DNA of 64,000 nt from Pseudomonadota bacterium. GTDB taxonomy: Bacteria > Myxococcota > Myxococcia > Myxococcales > Myxococcaceae. Location: the NCBI GenBank assembly GCA_023423535.1, contig JAFAFL010000133.1, forward strand, positions 114,953 through 178,952, read 5' to 3'. The translations under genes and the position numbers were made by a program. Within the stretch, counting starts at the first letter, position 1, and each line of letters starts with the position of its first letter. Below the pieces are notes generated by a model, which was given only the letters and a program-made list of their open reading frames with translations, did no database searches and was not told the DNA's origin. This document shows positions 51,759 to 59,685 of this stretch, piece after piece.

Positions 51759-52541
51759 GTGCCGCTGACCTTTCCTTCGCACGCGGTGGCGGTGGTGCCG
51801 CTGTGGCGTGCGTTTCCCAGAGTGCTCTGGCCGGTGCCGCTGGTGGTGGGCAGCGTGTCGCCGGACCTCGCCTACGCGATCGGCTGGGGCGGGCACGTCT
51901 CGCATCGCTGGAGCACCTTCCTCCTCTACTGCGTGCCGGTGGGGCTCTTCTTCTGGTTCTGGCTGGAGACGCTGGTGCTCCCCGCGCTGACCCGAAGCGT
52001 GGGCGAGGTGCGAGGCGTGCGCATCGCCCGGCTGTGGCAGACGCGAGGACTGCCCGGCCCCCGAGACCTCCGCGGCTGGCTCGCGGGCGCGCTCTCCATC
52101 GCGGTGGGCGCGGCGACGCACGTGTTGTGGGACGGCTTCACCCACAAGAACCAGTGGCCGGGCGAGGTGCTCTACCCGACCGTCCACTTCGTCGCGTTCG
52201 GCCGCGCCTGGTACCTCGCGAACCTGCTGCAGTACGCGTCGTCGCTGTTCGGCCTCGTGGCGATGATCGCGATCGCGCGGCACGCCCTGCCGCGGATGCC
52301 GGACGTCGAACCCGGCCAGTGGCGGTACCTCGCGCTGATCGCCTTCGCGTGGGTGCTCGTCTGCGCGGTGATCATCCTCGGCTTCGAGCGGCACCACTTC
52401 CGCGGCATGAACGTCACCGGCGTCATCTGGTACGCGTTCTGGAAGATGGCCGGGCTGGCCATCCCGGTGGTGACCGCCGCCGCCGTGATCATCCTCCGGC
52501 CGTTCCGCGCGACCGCGACCGTAAGGCGAAGCGCTGCCTAG
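51759..52541 (+). CDS. DUF4184 family membrane protein
   Basis: A 260-residue polytopic protein with five or more predicted helices. MPLTFPSHAVAVVPLWR at the N-terminus and the later GAATHVLWDGFTH match DUF4184, whose conserved His and Asp suggest a membrane metal enzyme, possibly a phosphatase or hydrolase. Start is GTG 51759. It overlaps the GST gene's end by four bases, convergent. Confidence 0.87.
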   Translation: MPLTFPSHAVAVVPLWRAFPRVLWPVPLVVGSVSPDLAYAIGWGGHVSHRWSTFLLYCVPVGLFFWFWLETLVLPALTRSVGEVRGVRIARLWQTRGLPGPRDLRGWLAGALSIAVGAATHVLWDGFTHKNQWPGEVLYPTVHFVAFGRAWYLANLLQYASSLFGLVAMIAIARHALPRMPDVEPGQWRYLALIAFAWVLVCAVIILGFERHHFRGMNVTGVIWYAFWKMAGLAIPVVTAAAVIILRPFRATATVRRSAA

Positions 52542-53161
52542 ACCTTCGGCACCGCGAGCCCGCGCTGCACCGCCGGTCGCGCGCGGATGGCCTCCAGCCA
52601 GCGGTGGAGGTTCGAGTGGCCCTGGAGGAGCTCGGCGAAGTGCTTCGACATCGAGTCGAGCCAGGGGAACGTCGCCACGTCCGCCACGCTGTAGTCACCG
52701 GCGAGGAACTCGCGCTTGCCCAGCTCGCCGTCCATCACCTTGAGCAGGCGCTTCGACTCGTCGGTGTAGCGGGTGATGGCGTAGGGCACCTTCTCCTTCG
52801 AGAAGCGCACGAAGTGGCTGAGCTGCCCGAACATCGGGCCCACGCCGCCCATCTGGAACATCAGCCACTGCATCGCGGCGTAGCGCTCGGCGCCGCTCTT
52901 CGGCAGCAGCTTGCCGGTCTTCTCCGCGAGGTAGAGAAGGATGGCGCCGGACTCGAACACGGTGAGCGGCTGACCGCCGGGACCCTCGCGGTCGACGATG
53001 GCCGGGATCTTGTTGTTCGGGTTCACCGCGAGGAACTCCGGCTTGAACTGGTCGTCCTTCCGGATGTCCACCACGGTGACCTCGTACGGCAGCCCGAGCT
53101 CCTCGAGCATGATCGAGACCTTGTGACCGTTGGGCGTGGCGAAGGTGTAGAGCTGGATCAT
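52538..53161 (-). CDS. Glutathione S-transferase
   Basis: A 207-residue cytosolic GST. The N-terminal thioredoxin-like half contains MIQLYTFATPNGHKVSIMLEEL, NPNNKIPAIVD and FESGAILLYLAEKTGKLLP; the C-terminal helical half contains MQWLMFQMGGVGPMFGQLSHF and YSVADVATFPWLD. The N-P-N-N-K-I-P block is that of bacterial YfcG/nu-class enzymes, which can show disulphide reductase activity. GGAG lies upstream of ATG 53161. No linked pathway genes. Confidence 0.9.
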   Translation of the reverse strand: MIQLYTFATPNGHKVSIMLEELGLPYEVTVVDIRKDDQFKPEFLAVNPNNKIPAIVDREGPGGQPLTVFESGAILLYLAEKTGKLLPKSGAERYAAMQWLMFQMGGVGPMFGQLSHFVRFSKEKVPYAITRYTDESKRLLKVMDGELGKREFLAGDYSVADVATFPWLDSMSKHFAELLQGHSNLHRWLEAIRARPAVQRGLAVPKV

Positions 53162-53269
53162 GGGCGTGCTGTCTCCGTGTGGTTGAGGGACGGGCGGGAT
53201 GGTAACGACGCGCGTGCGCCGTCGCTGTGCCTTCAAAAACGTTTACGCCACGCGAACACCCGTTCAGCG

Positions 53270-54541
53270 TCACGGGTCGAGCTTCGGCGCCGCCCTCGGC
53301 TTCACCGGCGGCTCCCCGGTGCTGGCGACGAAGCCGGCGTAGAACGAGGGCCCATAGGCGATGGAGAAGAGATCCTCGCGGAAGGTCTGGTCCAGCGCCC
53401 CGCCGCGGCTGGCGACCCCCAGCTCGCGGAACTTCAGGGCCTCGCCATCGATCACCCCACCCGCGGCGGCGCGAAGTGGGGCCTCGCGGTGCGGCTGGCG
53501 GAGGAAGAGCTCGCGGTCGGTCGGCACCGCCACGACCAGCGGGCGCGAGGGCTCCTTGTGGAAGTCATAGAGGCGCACGCCGCGTTCGTCCTCCACCCAG
53601 AAGCGGCCGGACGCCAGCGCGGGCACGGTGACGAAGCCCAGGCCACCGGGCCGGGTGAGGTCGGCGAGCGGCATCGACAGGTCCTGCGCCGGCGCTCGGG
53701 CAAAGACCTCCGGACGACCGCGTGGATCGCGCACCCGCGCGCTGGCGGCGGCCACGAACGCGCGCAGCTCCGAGTACTCCACCCGCCCGTCGCCATTCAC
53801 GTCCGCCGCGCCGCTCAGCGCCGAGCGCACCTGGTGCGAGAACACGCCGCCCTGGATGCCCTCCCACTCGTGGCTCTCCTTCTCGCTGGCGGTGGAGAGG
53901 ATGACGCCCACGTGCGGAAACTGCTCCAGCGTGCGCTCGTCGAGAAAGCTCTTCACCGCGCCCGCGTAGCTCTCCGCCCTCGGCAGCGCGCCGCGCGAGT
54001 TGACGAAGAAGTAGGAGTCGCACGCATCGACGATGAGGTGGATCCACCGCGCCCGGCTCTTCGCCAGCACCTTCGTGTAGAGGTCCCGCCGCGTGAAGTC
54101 CCGGCCGAGGAGGCTGATGGTGCCCTGCCCCGCCGCGCCCCGCTTGCCGTGTCCGGTGAAGACGAAGAGGAGCACCGGGTCCACCCCCGCCTCGCGGTCC
54201 TCCGCCATCTTCGCGTTCACCCGCTCCAGCGTGCGCAGCAGCTCCTCTTCGGTCGGCGCGCGCGTCTTCGAGGCGAGCCCCGGGTGCCGCGTCTGCGTCT
54301 GCGCGTCGAGCGTGGCCAGCAGGTGCGCCTCCTCGCTCTGGGGAGCGAAGAGCTCGTAGAAGCGCGCGCCGTCGTCGTCCGCGAAGCGCAGCGGGGCGAG
54401 CTTCGGATCGTTGCTCCCGTTGTTCGAGACGATGACCGTGTACTGACGCGTGCGTGGCGCGGCACCCTCCGCCCGGGTGATGGCCGGCAGGCAGACGAGC
54501 AACAGCGCGGCGATCAGGGCGGTGCGCATTCGGAGTACCAT
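53270..54541 (-). CDS. Exported caspase-like peptidase (C14) with EF-hand-like loop
   Basis: A 423-residue exported protein: signal peptide (to ITRAEG), then a caspase-hemoglobinase fold with the catalytic His in FVFTGHGKRG (His131) and Cys in LIVDACDSY (Cys174). An EF-hand-like loop DVNGDGRVEYSE (247-258) sits after the peptidase core, so calcium may control it. A beta-rich C-terminal domain follows. Substrate unknown; such proteases cleave after Arg/Lys or Asp. Divergent from an ECF sigma factor with only 40 bases between them. Confidence 0.85.
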   Translation of the reverse strand: MVLRMRTALIAALLLVCLPAITRAEGAAPRTRQYTVIVSNNGSNDPKLAPLRFADDDGARFYELFAPQSEEAHLLATLDAQTQTRHPGLASKTRAPTEEELLRTLERVNAKMAEDREAGVDPVLLFVFTGHGKRGAAGQGTISLLGRDFTRRDLYTKVLAKSRARWIHLIVDACDSYFFVNSRGALPRAESYAGAVKSFLDERTLEQFPHVGVILSTASEKESHEWEGIQGGVFSHQVRSALSGAADVNGDGRVEYSELRAFVAAASARVRDPRGRPEVFARAPAQDLSMPLADLTRPGGLGFVTVPALASGRFWVEDERGVRLYDFHKEPSRPLVVAVPTDRELFLRQPHREAPLRAAAGGVIDGEALKFRELGVASRGGALDQTFREDLFSIAYGPSFYAGFVASTGEPPVKPRAAPKLDP

Positions 54542-54581
54542 CAGGGGTTGCAGGATAGACCTCGCCCCGGATCACCCCAAC
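54542..54581. promoter_or_regulatory. Very short divergent promoter region
   Basis: Only 40 bases separate the caspase-like ATG and the sigma TTG, so at least one promoter must lie inside a coding region. No clear box pair or operator is visible. Confidence 0.3.
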
Positions 54582-55274
54582 TTGAGCGCGATCCCGAAAA
54601 TCTCCCCCGCGACAACCACCGGGTGGGACAGAGACCTCCTCTCGCGGTTTCGCGCAGGGGAGCCGGGCGCCTTGGCGGAGGTGTTCCGGCAGCACTCGGA
54701 GCCACTCGTCCGCCGGTTGCGCGCCGCGGCGTGGCGCGGGAAGGGGTTCGAACGCTTGCGCAGCGAGCTCGAGCTGGAGAACACGGTGCTGGAGGTCTTC
54801 GCGCGCGCCTTCGAGCCGCGGGCCCGCGGCGTGTACGACGGCATCCGACCCTTCGAACACTTCCTCATGGGCATTGCGCGCAACGTGCTCCTCGAGGAGG
54901 CGCGCAACCGCGAGCACCCGAGCGGCGGAGGCGCGGAGTTCGACCGTCAGCTGGAGGCGGCGCTCGGCGACGAGGCCCCGCCGGACGCGGTGCAGCAGCT
55001 GGTGGACGGCGAGCTCGAGGCGCTGCTCGCGCAGTTCCGCCGGGGGCTCGACGCAGAGGAGGCGCGCATCTACGAGCTGCGCTTCGTGGACGAGCTGGCG
55101 CAGGAGGACGCGGCGCAGAGGCTCGGACTCTCGCGCATCCAGCTGCGGCGGCGGGAGCTGGCGCTGAAGAAGCGGCTGCTCGAGTTCCTCAAGGCGCGCG
55201 GCTACCTGCGGGACCTGCAGAGCAACGGCTGGGGCTTCACCCGGCTTCGCGCGCGGACGGGGGCAGACCAATGA
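54582..55274 (+). CDS. ECF-type sigma factor beside the caspase-like gene
   Basis: A 230-residue sigma-70 family protein: region 2 with EVFARAFEPRARGVYDGIRPFEHFLMGIARNVLLEEARN and region 4 with YELRFVDELAQEDAAQRLGLSRIQLRRRELALKKRLLEFL (given in parts). TTG 54582 is the first sensible start after the divergent gene; no ribosome site is clear, and the frame is open upstream into the caspase-like gene. Helix-turn-helix is longer than usual. Its stop overlaps the anti-sigma ATG (ATGA). Confidence 0.78.
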   Translation: MSAIPKISPATTTGWDRDLLSRFRAGEPGALAEVFRQHSEPLVRRLRAAAWRGKGFERLRSELELENTVLEVFARAFEPRARGVYDGIRPFEHFLMGIARNVLLEEARNREHPSGGGAEFDRQLEAALGDEAPPDAVQQLVDGELEALLAQFRRGLDAEEARIYELRFVDELAQEDAAQRLGLSRIQLRRRELALKKRLLEFLKARGYLRDLQSNGWGFTRLRARTGADQ

Positions 55275-56107
55275 GCTGCACCGAACGGTGGGCACACACC
55301 TCGCTGGAGCGCCTCGCGCTGGGCGAGCTGTCCGCGGACGAGCTGACGAGGCTCCGCGCGCACGCGCGTGACTGCTCGCAGTGCCGGACCGAATACGACC
55401 GGTGCGCGCGGGTGGAGTCGCTCGGTGCGGGAGGCCTCTCGGGGCTGTCGCCGCTGCGGATGGAGTCGCTCCGCGCGGAGCTGCTCGGGCGCGTGGCGGA
55501 GGCGGAGATGGGCTCCGGCGCGAAGGCACCGGCGGCCGAAGAGGAGGGGGGCTGGCGCTGGTTCATCGCCCGCTGGCGCGTGTTCTTGGCGCCGGTGGCG
55601 CTGGGTGCGGCGGCGCTCGCGGTGGTCGTCTTCATCCCGCGCGACGCCCTGCGCGATCGGGTGGACGGCACCGCCGTCGGCATCGACGAGAGCGGCTACC
55701 AGGCGCGCTCGGGCGCAGCCGCGGGTACGGAGAGCGGCGCGTGGGGCGTGCGCGCGTTCTGCGTGGCGCCGACCGAAGGGGCCGAGACGCCGCGCGTGCT
55801 CGCGGAGGCAGGACCGGGCGACACGCTGAAGTGTGCCGCCGGCCAGCGCCTGCAGTTCACCGCCACCGCCGGACGTCCGGCACGGCTCGAGCTGGAGGGC
55901 CTTCGCGCGAACGGTGGAGAGCCGCTGAAGTTCGTCGCCGCCGCGGATCCGGACGCGGCGCTGCGCGAGGGCGTGGATGTCGCGCTGCCCTTCAGCACCC
56001 CGGTCAGTGCGGGCTGGCTCGAGGCGCCGGTGCTCGTGCGCGCGCGCTTCCTCGATGCCGACAGCGGGCAACTGCTCGGCGAGTCGCAGCTCACGCTCTC
56101 GCCGTAG
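55271..56107 (+). CDS. Membrane anti-sigma factor
   Basis: A 278-residue protein, ATG overlapping the sigma stop. Residues 31-38 read HARDCSQC, the HxxxCxxC zinc motif. A transmembrane helix lies near 104-122 (VFLAPVALGAAALAVVVFIP). The outer 150 residues are beta-rich (AGQRLQFTATAGRPARLELEGL, FSTPVSAGWLEAPVLVRARFLDAD). It should hold the ECF factor and sense an outside cue, perhaps related to the protease. Confidence 0.83.
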   Translation: MSCTERWAHTSLERLALGELSADELTRLRAHARDCSQCRTEYDRCARVESLGAGGLSGLSPLRMESLRAELLGRVAEAEMGSGAKAPAAEEEGGWRWFIARWRVFLAPVALGAAALAVVVFIPRDALRDRVDGTAVGIDESGYQARSGAAAGTESGAWGVRAFCVAPTEGAETPRVLAEAGPGDTLKCAAGQRLQFTATAGRPARLELEGLRANGGEPLKFVAAADPDAALREGVDVALPFSTPVSAGWLEAPVLVRARFLDADSGQLLGESQLTLSP

Positions 56108-56121
56108 CGGCCCCTTCGCCC

Positions 56122-59100
56122 CTACGACTTCACGGACGACCGCATTCGTCCCCGCGTGGCCAGCGCCGCGAAGAGCAGCACCGCCCACACCGCGGTCGCG
56201 CCCGTCCCCGCGCCCTGGGCGCAGCCGCCACACCCGACTGTGACCTCGTGCTCGCCGATGACGAGGCGCTCCGAATCCGCGCGTGCGAGCTCTTCTCCGG
56301 ACGCATCACCCTCCCGCGCGACCACGCTCAGCCGGGCCGCTTCACCGGGCGCGCCCGCCAGCGCCGCGCGTACCTCCACCGTCACGCCCCGCTCGAGCTC
56401 CGCCGGGGTGAGCACCTGTCCCTGAGATGCGAGGGCCTCGTCGGCCAGCGCCAGTCGCTCGCCGCTGAAGGAGAGGTGCACAGGTCCGTGTCGCGAGGCC
56501 ATGGCGTCGCGCGCGAACAGCGTCACCCTCACCGCGCTGCCAGGAGAGAGTTCGCCGGTGAGAGACCGCGCGGTGGCGGTGAGCGTGAGCACGCGAGACT
56601 CACCCGCGTCCGAGCCGGCATCGGCGCCTGCATCCCACTCGCCTGCGTCGGGCTCCTCGCCCGCATCCTTCGGGGTGCCGGCATCGCTGCCCGCGTCCAC
56701 TTCGGTTCCCGCATCGGGCTCTTCGCCGCCGTCGGTGCCGCCGTCGTGGTCACCGCTCATCGCGCCGAAGACCTGCGCGGCGTCGAGCGTCCCGACGGGG
56801 AGCTGCCGCGAGTAGAGGAGGAGCAGCGCGCCCTGGTCGGTGGAGGCGATCTCCGGATCGGTCTCGCGCGAGGGCGTGGTGGTCACCGGATAAACGGAGC
56901 CCGGCACTTCGGCCGGCGGACTGCCCGACAGCCGGCGGAACATCACGTCCTGCGTCGCTGGCAGCGCGCTGTCCACGTTGATCACCGCCCACTCGCTGCC
57001 GGTCCACGAGAGGCGAGGGTCGGTCACGTCGGCGCCGGTGACGAGCTTTCCCGCCGGGCCCGGCTGCTGCGCGGCAGAGATCTCCCTGCCGTGGATCTCG
57101 GTGCCGAAGCCGCCGGTCTGTCCCCACGCCACGAGCCACGACTGCCCGTTGTACCCGAGCGCCGGCTCGCTCACGCGGCCGCTGCCGAGCAGCGTGGGCA
57201 CCGCGCTTCCAGAGGGCCCCAGAGGCCCCGGCTGCCCGCTGGCGTCGACGAACGCGCCGAGCACCTGCTGGTCTTCGCCCCACACCATCACCGCGCCAGA
57301 GTGCCCACCGGCCACGGAGAGGCCCTCTGCACTGGCACCCGCCACCGGCATCGAAGCGGGCAGCGCGGAGACGAGGTTCGGCGGCATCACCAGGCGCGCC
57401 TCGACCTCCCACGGGTTCGTCCCGCTGCGCCGAAGCCAGGTGACGAGGAAGCGCTGACCTGTGCCGAGACAACCGACCGCAACGTCCTTTGCCTGCGGCT
57501 CGCTCGCGGCGATGGCGAACGCGTTCTGCGGATTCGGCGCCGCGCCGGCAGAGGTGAAGAGCCCCCACACGCGGCGATCACCAGGCGCGGGATCCTCGTC
57601 CGTCCACACCGCCAGCGTGCCTCCGTCACACGACGCGACCGAAGGCCTTGCCGGCGTGTTCGACGCATCGCCGAGCGCGATCGGCGCGGCCTCGAGCGGC
57701 GCGCCCGAAGGCGACAGCCGCAGCGTCACCGCGCGGTGCTCTCCGCCGCTCTCCTCGTCCCACACCACGTGGAAGGCCTGCCCGTCGTACGCGGCGCGGG
57801 GACGCAACTGGCTGAGGAGCGGAGACACGAGCCTCGTCCAGGGCGTGCCCTGTCCGTTGGAGTCGAAGACCGCGGCCTTGATCGCCGTGCGCGTTCCGCC
57901 CTTCTCCTCCGCCGCCACCGCGAGCCCGTTGGCGAAGTGGGTCGCGTCCGGCCGCTGCCACTTGCCCGTGAGCGTCAGCCTCTTCGCGGCACCCTGCGGG
58001 AAACCCTCGGCGTCGTAGGTGCGCCGGCACAGCTGCTCGCCGCAGCGCCACACCACCGAGTGCACGTTGCCGTCCGTCGTCACCGAAGGCTCGCCGTGGA
58101 ACGCGCCCACCGCGGCCATGCCGTCGCTGATGGGGACGCCGAGCGGGGTGAAGATCGACGCGGTGTCGATCGGCCAGATCGGCTCGAAGGTGAACCCGCG
58201 CAGCGAGGTGCCGCCCGCCTCATCCAGGAGGTAGGTGCCGAAGACGCGCTGGTCTCCACCGTGAAACGCCGAAGAGAGCGTGCCGCCGCGGAGCGTTCCG
58301 TTGCCCACGCCCGGCAGCGCGCCGCCGATCGGGAAGCGATCCACCAGCGTCGAGCTCTTGTCCCACACCAGCAGGTCGAGGGTGACGTTCGGCGCCGTGC
58401 CCACCTCCACCAGCGCGACGCAGAAGGTGCCGCAGGCAAGGCCGGTCACCCGCTCCGGCTGGGTGCCGTTGGAGGGCGCGACGAACGTACTGCTCGCCGG
58501 GAAGTTGCGGAAGCGCGCCTGCGGCCTCCCATTCACCACGTCGGTCAGCGCCACCGCGAACTCTCCGCCGCCGAGCTCCGCGAGGAAAACGGTCCCGGTG
58601 TCCGCGCTCTTGTTGTGCATGGTGAAGGCCGTGGCCGGCGGGAACGGGACCGACCGCACGTTCGCGGGGTACGCGGTGCCGTTGAACACGCGCGAGGCGA
58701 CGGCGACGGTGCTTCCGGAAACCGCGAGGTCCTCGAGAAGGAACTCCGTCCCCGTGAAGCCATAGACATCGATGCCGCCCGGATCGAGGACCGAGAGCAA
58801 CCCGTTCTGCTCCTGCACGCGTGCGACGCGGACCTGCACCCCGCCGGCCTCGACGTGCGCCCATGCGGCGATGAAGCCGCCGTTGCCCGGGTGCGGCGCG
58901 AGCTTCACCGTCTCGAAGCGCTCCGCCACCAGCATCGAGCTGATCGGCTCGAGCGCGAACTCCGCGTAGAGCACCGGGTCGAGCACGGCCGGATAGGACG
59001 AGCGCGCGAGCACGCCTCCGGGCACGCGCAGGTGCAGCGCGCCCTCGCTCCACGTCACCGGCACGTCGGCGCGCAGCCCCGCGGCATCCACCCACGTCGC

Positions 59101-59685
59101 GCGGCCATAGCGGAAGCCTCGACCCGCCGCGTCCGCGAAGTGGTGCCCCTCCTCCGACGACGCGACGTGCGCGAGCCCGTCCACCGCCACCCGCACGAGG
59201 AGATCGCCGTCCGTCTCCGGACGCGATGCGAAGTGCCACGTCTGCTCGAGGCCGGCGGGCGTGTTGCGCAGGCGCTCGCGCGCACCGCCGCGATCGATCC
59301 AGAGCTCTCCCTCCGCGCCCTCCTTCGCGACCGAAGCCTCGCCCCGCCAGCTCCCGACCTCTTTCGTCAGAAGCCGCAGCGCGCCGCTCTCGACGGCGCT
59401 GGGCACCTGCTCGCAGGCCTCGCCCGCCGGGCTGGCGGTGGGCGGGGACCAGGCCCGGAGCGTGACCTCTCCGGTGGAGGACACGTGCGCGCGCCAGGTC
59501 TCGCGGCCGGTGACGTGCCCGCAGCCCTCGCGGCGGAAGGAGGCGCGCAGCCGCTCGCCGAGGCCATCGATGGAGAGGGGGAGCTCTCGGGCCTCGACGG
59601 GCGCGCGGCCTTCGCAGGCGACGGCAACGAGGAGCGCGCCGACCAGCGCGGTGAAGCGCACGGTGCGCAGGAGAAGAGCGGGCAT
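56122..59685 (-). CDS. Large lipoprotein with MYXO-CTERM tail
   Basis: An 1187-residue exported protein. ATG 59685 overlaps the upstream stop (TGATG). Its N-terminus has a lipobox (VAVAC), and its C-terminus has a GCGGC, hydrophobic helix, Arg sorting tail. The main body has many beta repeats with WD/propeller-like spacing (VVWRCGEQLCRRTYDAEG, SWLVAWGQTG, EWAVINVDSALP) and an Asp/Ala/Gly-rich linker near 1030-1080, then an Ig-like unit. It is likely a surface protein anchored at both ends or processed at one. Last gene of a three-gene operon. Confidence 0.82.
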   Translation of the reverse strand: MPALLLRTVRFTALVGALLVAVACEGRAPVEARELPLSIDGLGERLRASFRREGCGHVTGRETWRAHVSSTGEVTLRAWSPPTASPAGEACEQVPSAVESGALRLLTKEVGSWRGEASVAKEGAEGELWIDRGGARERLRNTPAGLEQTWHFASRPETDGDLLVRVAVDGLAHVASSEEGHHFADAAGRGFRYGRATWVDAAGLRADVPVTWSEGALHLRVPGGVLARSSYPAVLDPVLYAEFALEPISSMLVAERFETVKLAPHPGNGGFIAAWAHVEAGGVQVRVARVQEQNGLLSVLDPGGIDVYGFTGTEFLLEDLAVSGSTVAVASRVFNGTAYPANVRSVPFPPATAFTMHNKSADTGTVFLAELGGGEFAVALTDVVNGRPQARFRNFPASSTFVAPSNGTQPERVTGLACGTFCVALVEVGTAPNVTLDLLVWDKSSTLVDRFPIGGALPGVGNGTLRGGTLSSAFHGGDQRVFGTYLLDEAGGTSLRGFTFEPIWPIDTASIFTPLGVPISDGMAAVGAFHGEPSVTTDGNVHSVVWRCGEQLCRRTYDAEGFPQGAAKRLTLTGKWQRPDATHFANGLAVAAEEKGGTRTAIKAAVFDSNGQGTPWTRLVSPLLSQLRPRAAYDGQAFHVVWDEESGGEHRAVTLRLSPSGAPLEAAPIALGDASNTPARPSVASCDGGTLAVWTDEDPAPGDRRVWGLFTSAGAAPNPQNAFAIAASEPQAKDVAVGCLGTGQRFLVTWLRRSGTNPWEVEARLVMPPNLVSALPASMPVAGASAEGLSVAGGHSGAVMVWGEDQQVLGAFVDASGQPGPLGPSGSAVPTLLGSGRVSEPALGYNGQSWLVAWGQTGGFGTEIHGREISAAQQPGPAGKLVTGADVTDPRLSWTGSEWAVINVDSALPATQDVMFRRLSGSPPAEVPGSVYPVTTTPSRETDPEIASTDQGALLLLYSRQLPVGTLDAAQVFGAMSGDHDGGTDGGEEPDAGTEVDAGSDAGTPKDAGEEPDAGEWDAGADAGSDAGESRVLTLTATARSLTGELSPGSAVRVTLFARDAMASRHGPVHLSFSGERLALADEALASQGQVLTPAELERGVTVEVRAALAGAPGEAARLSVVAREGDASGEELARADSERLVIGEHEVTVGCGGCAQGAGTGATAVWAVLLFAALATRGRMRSSVKS

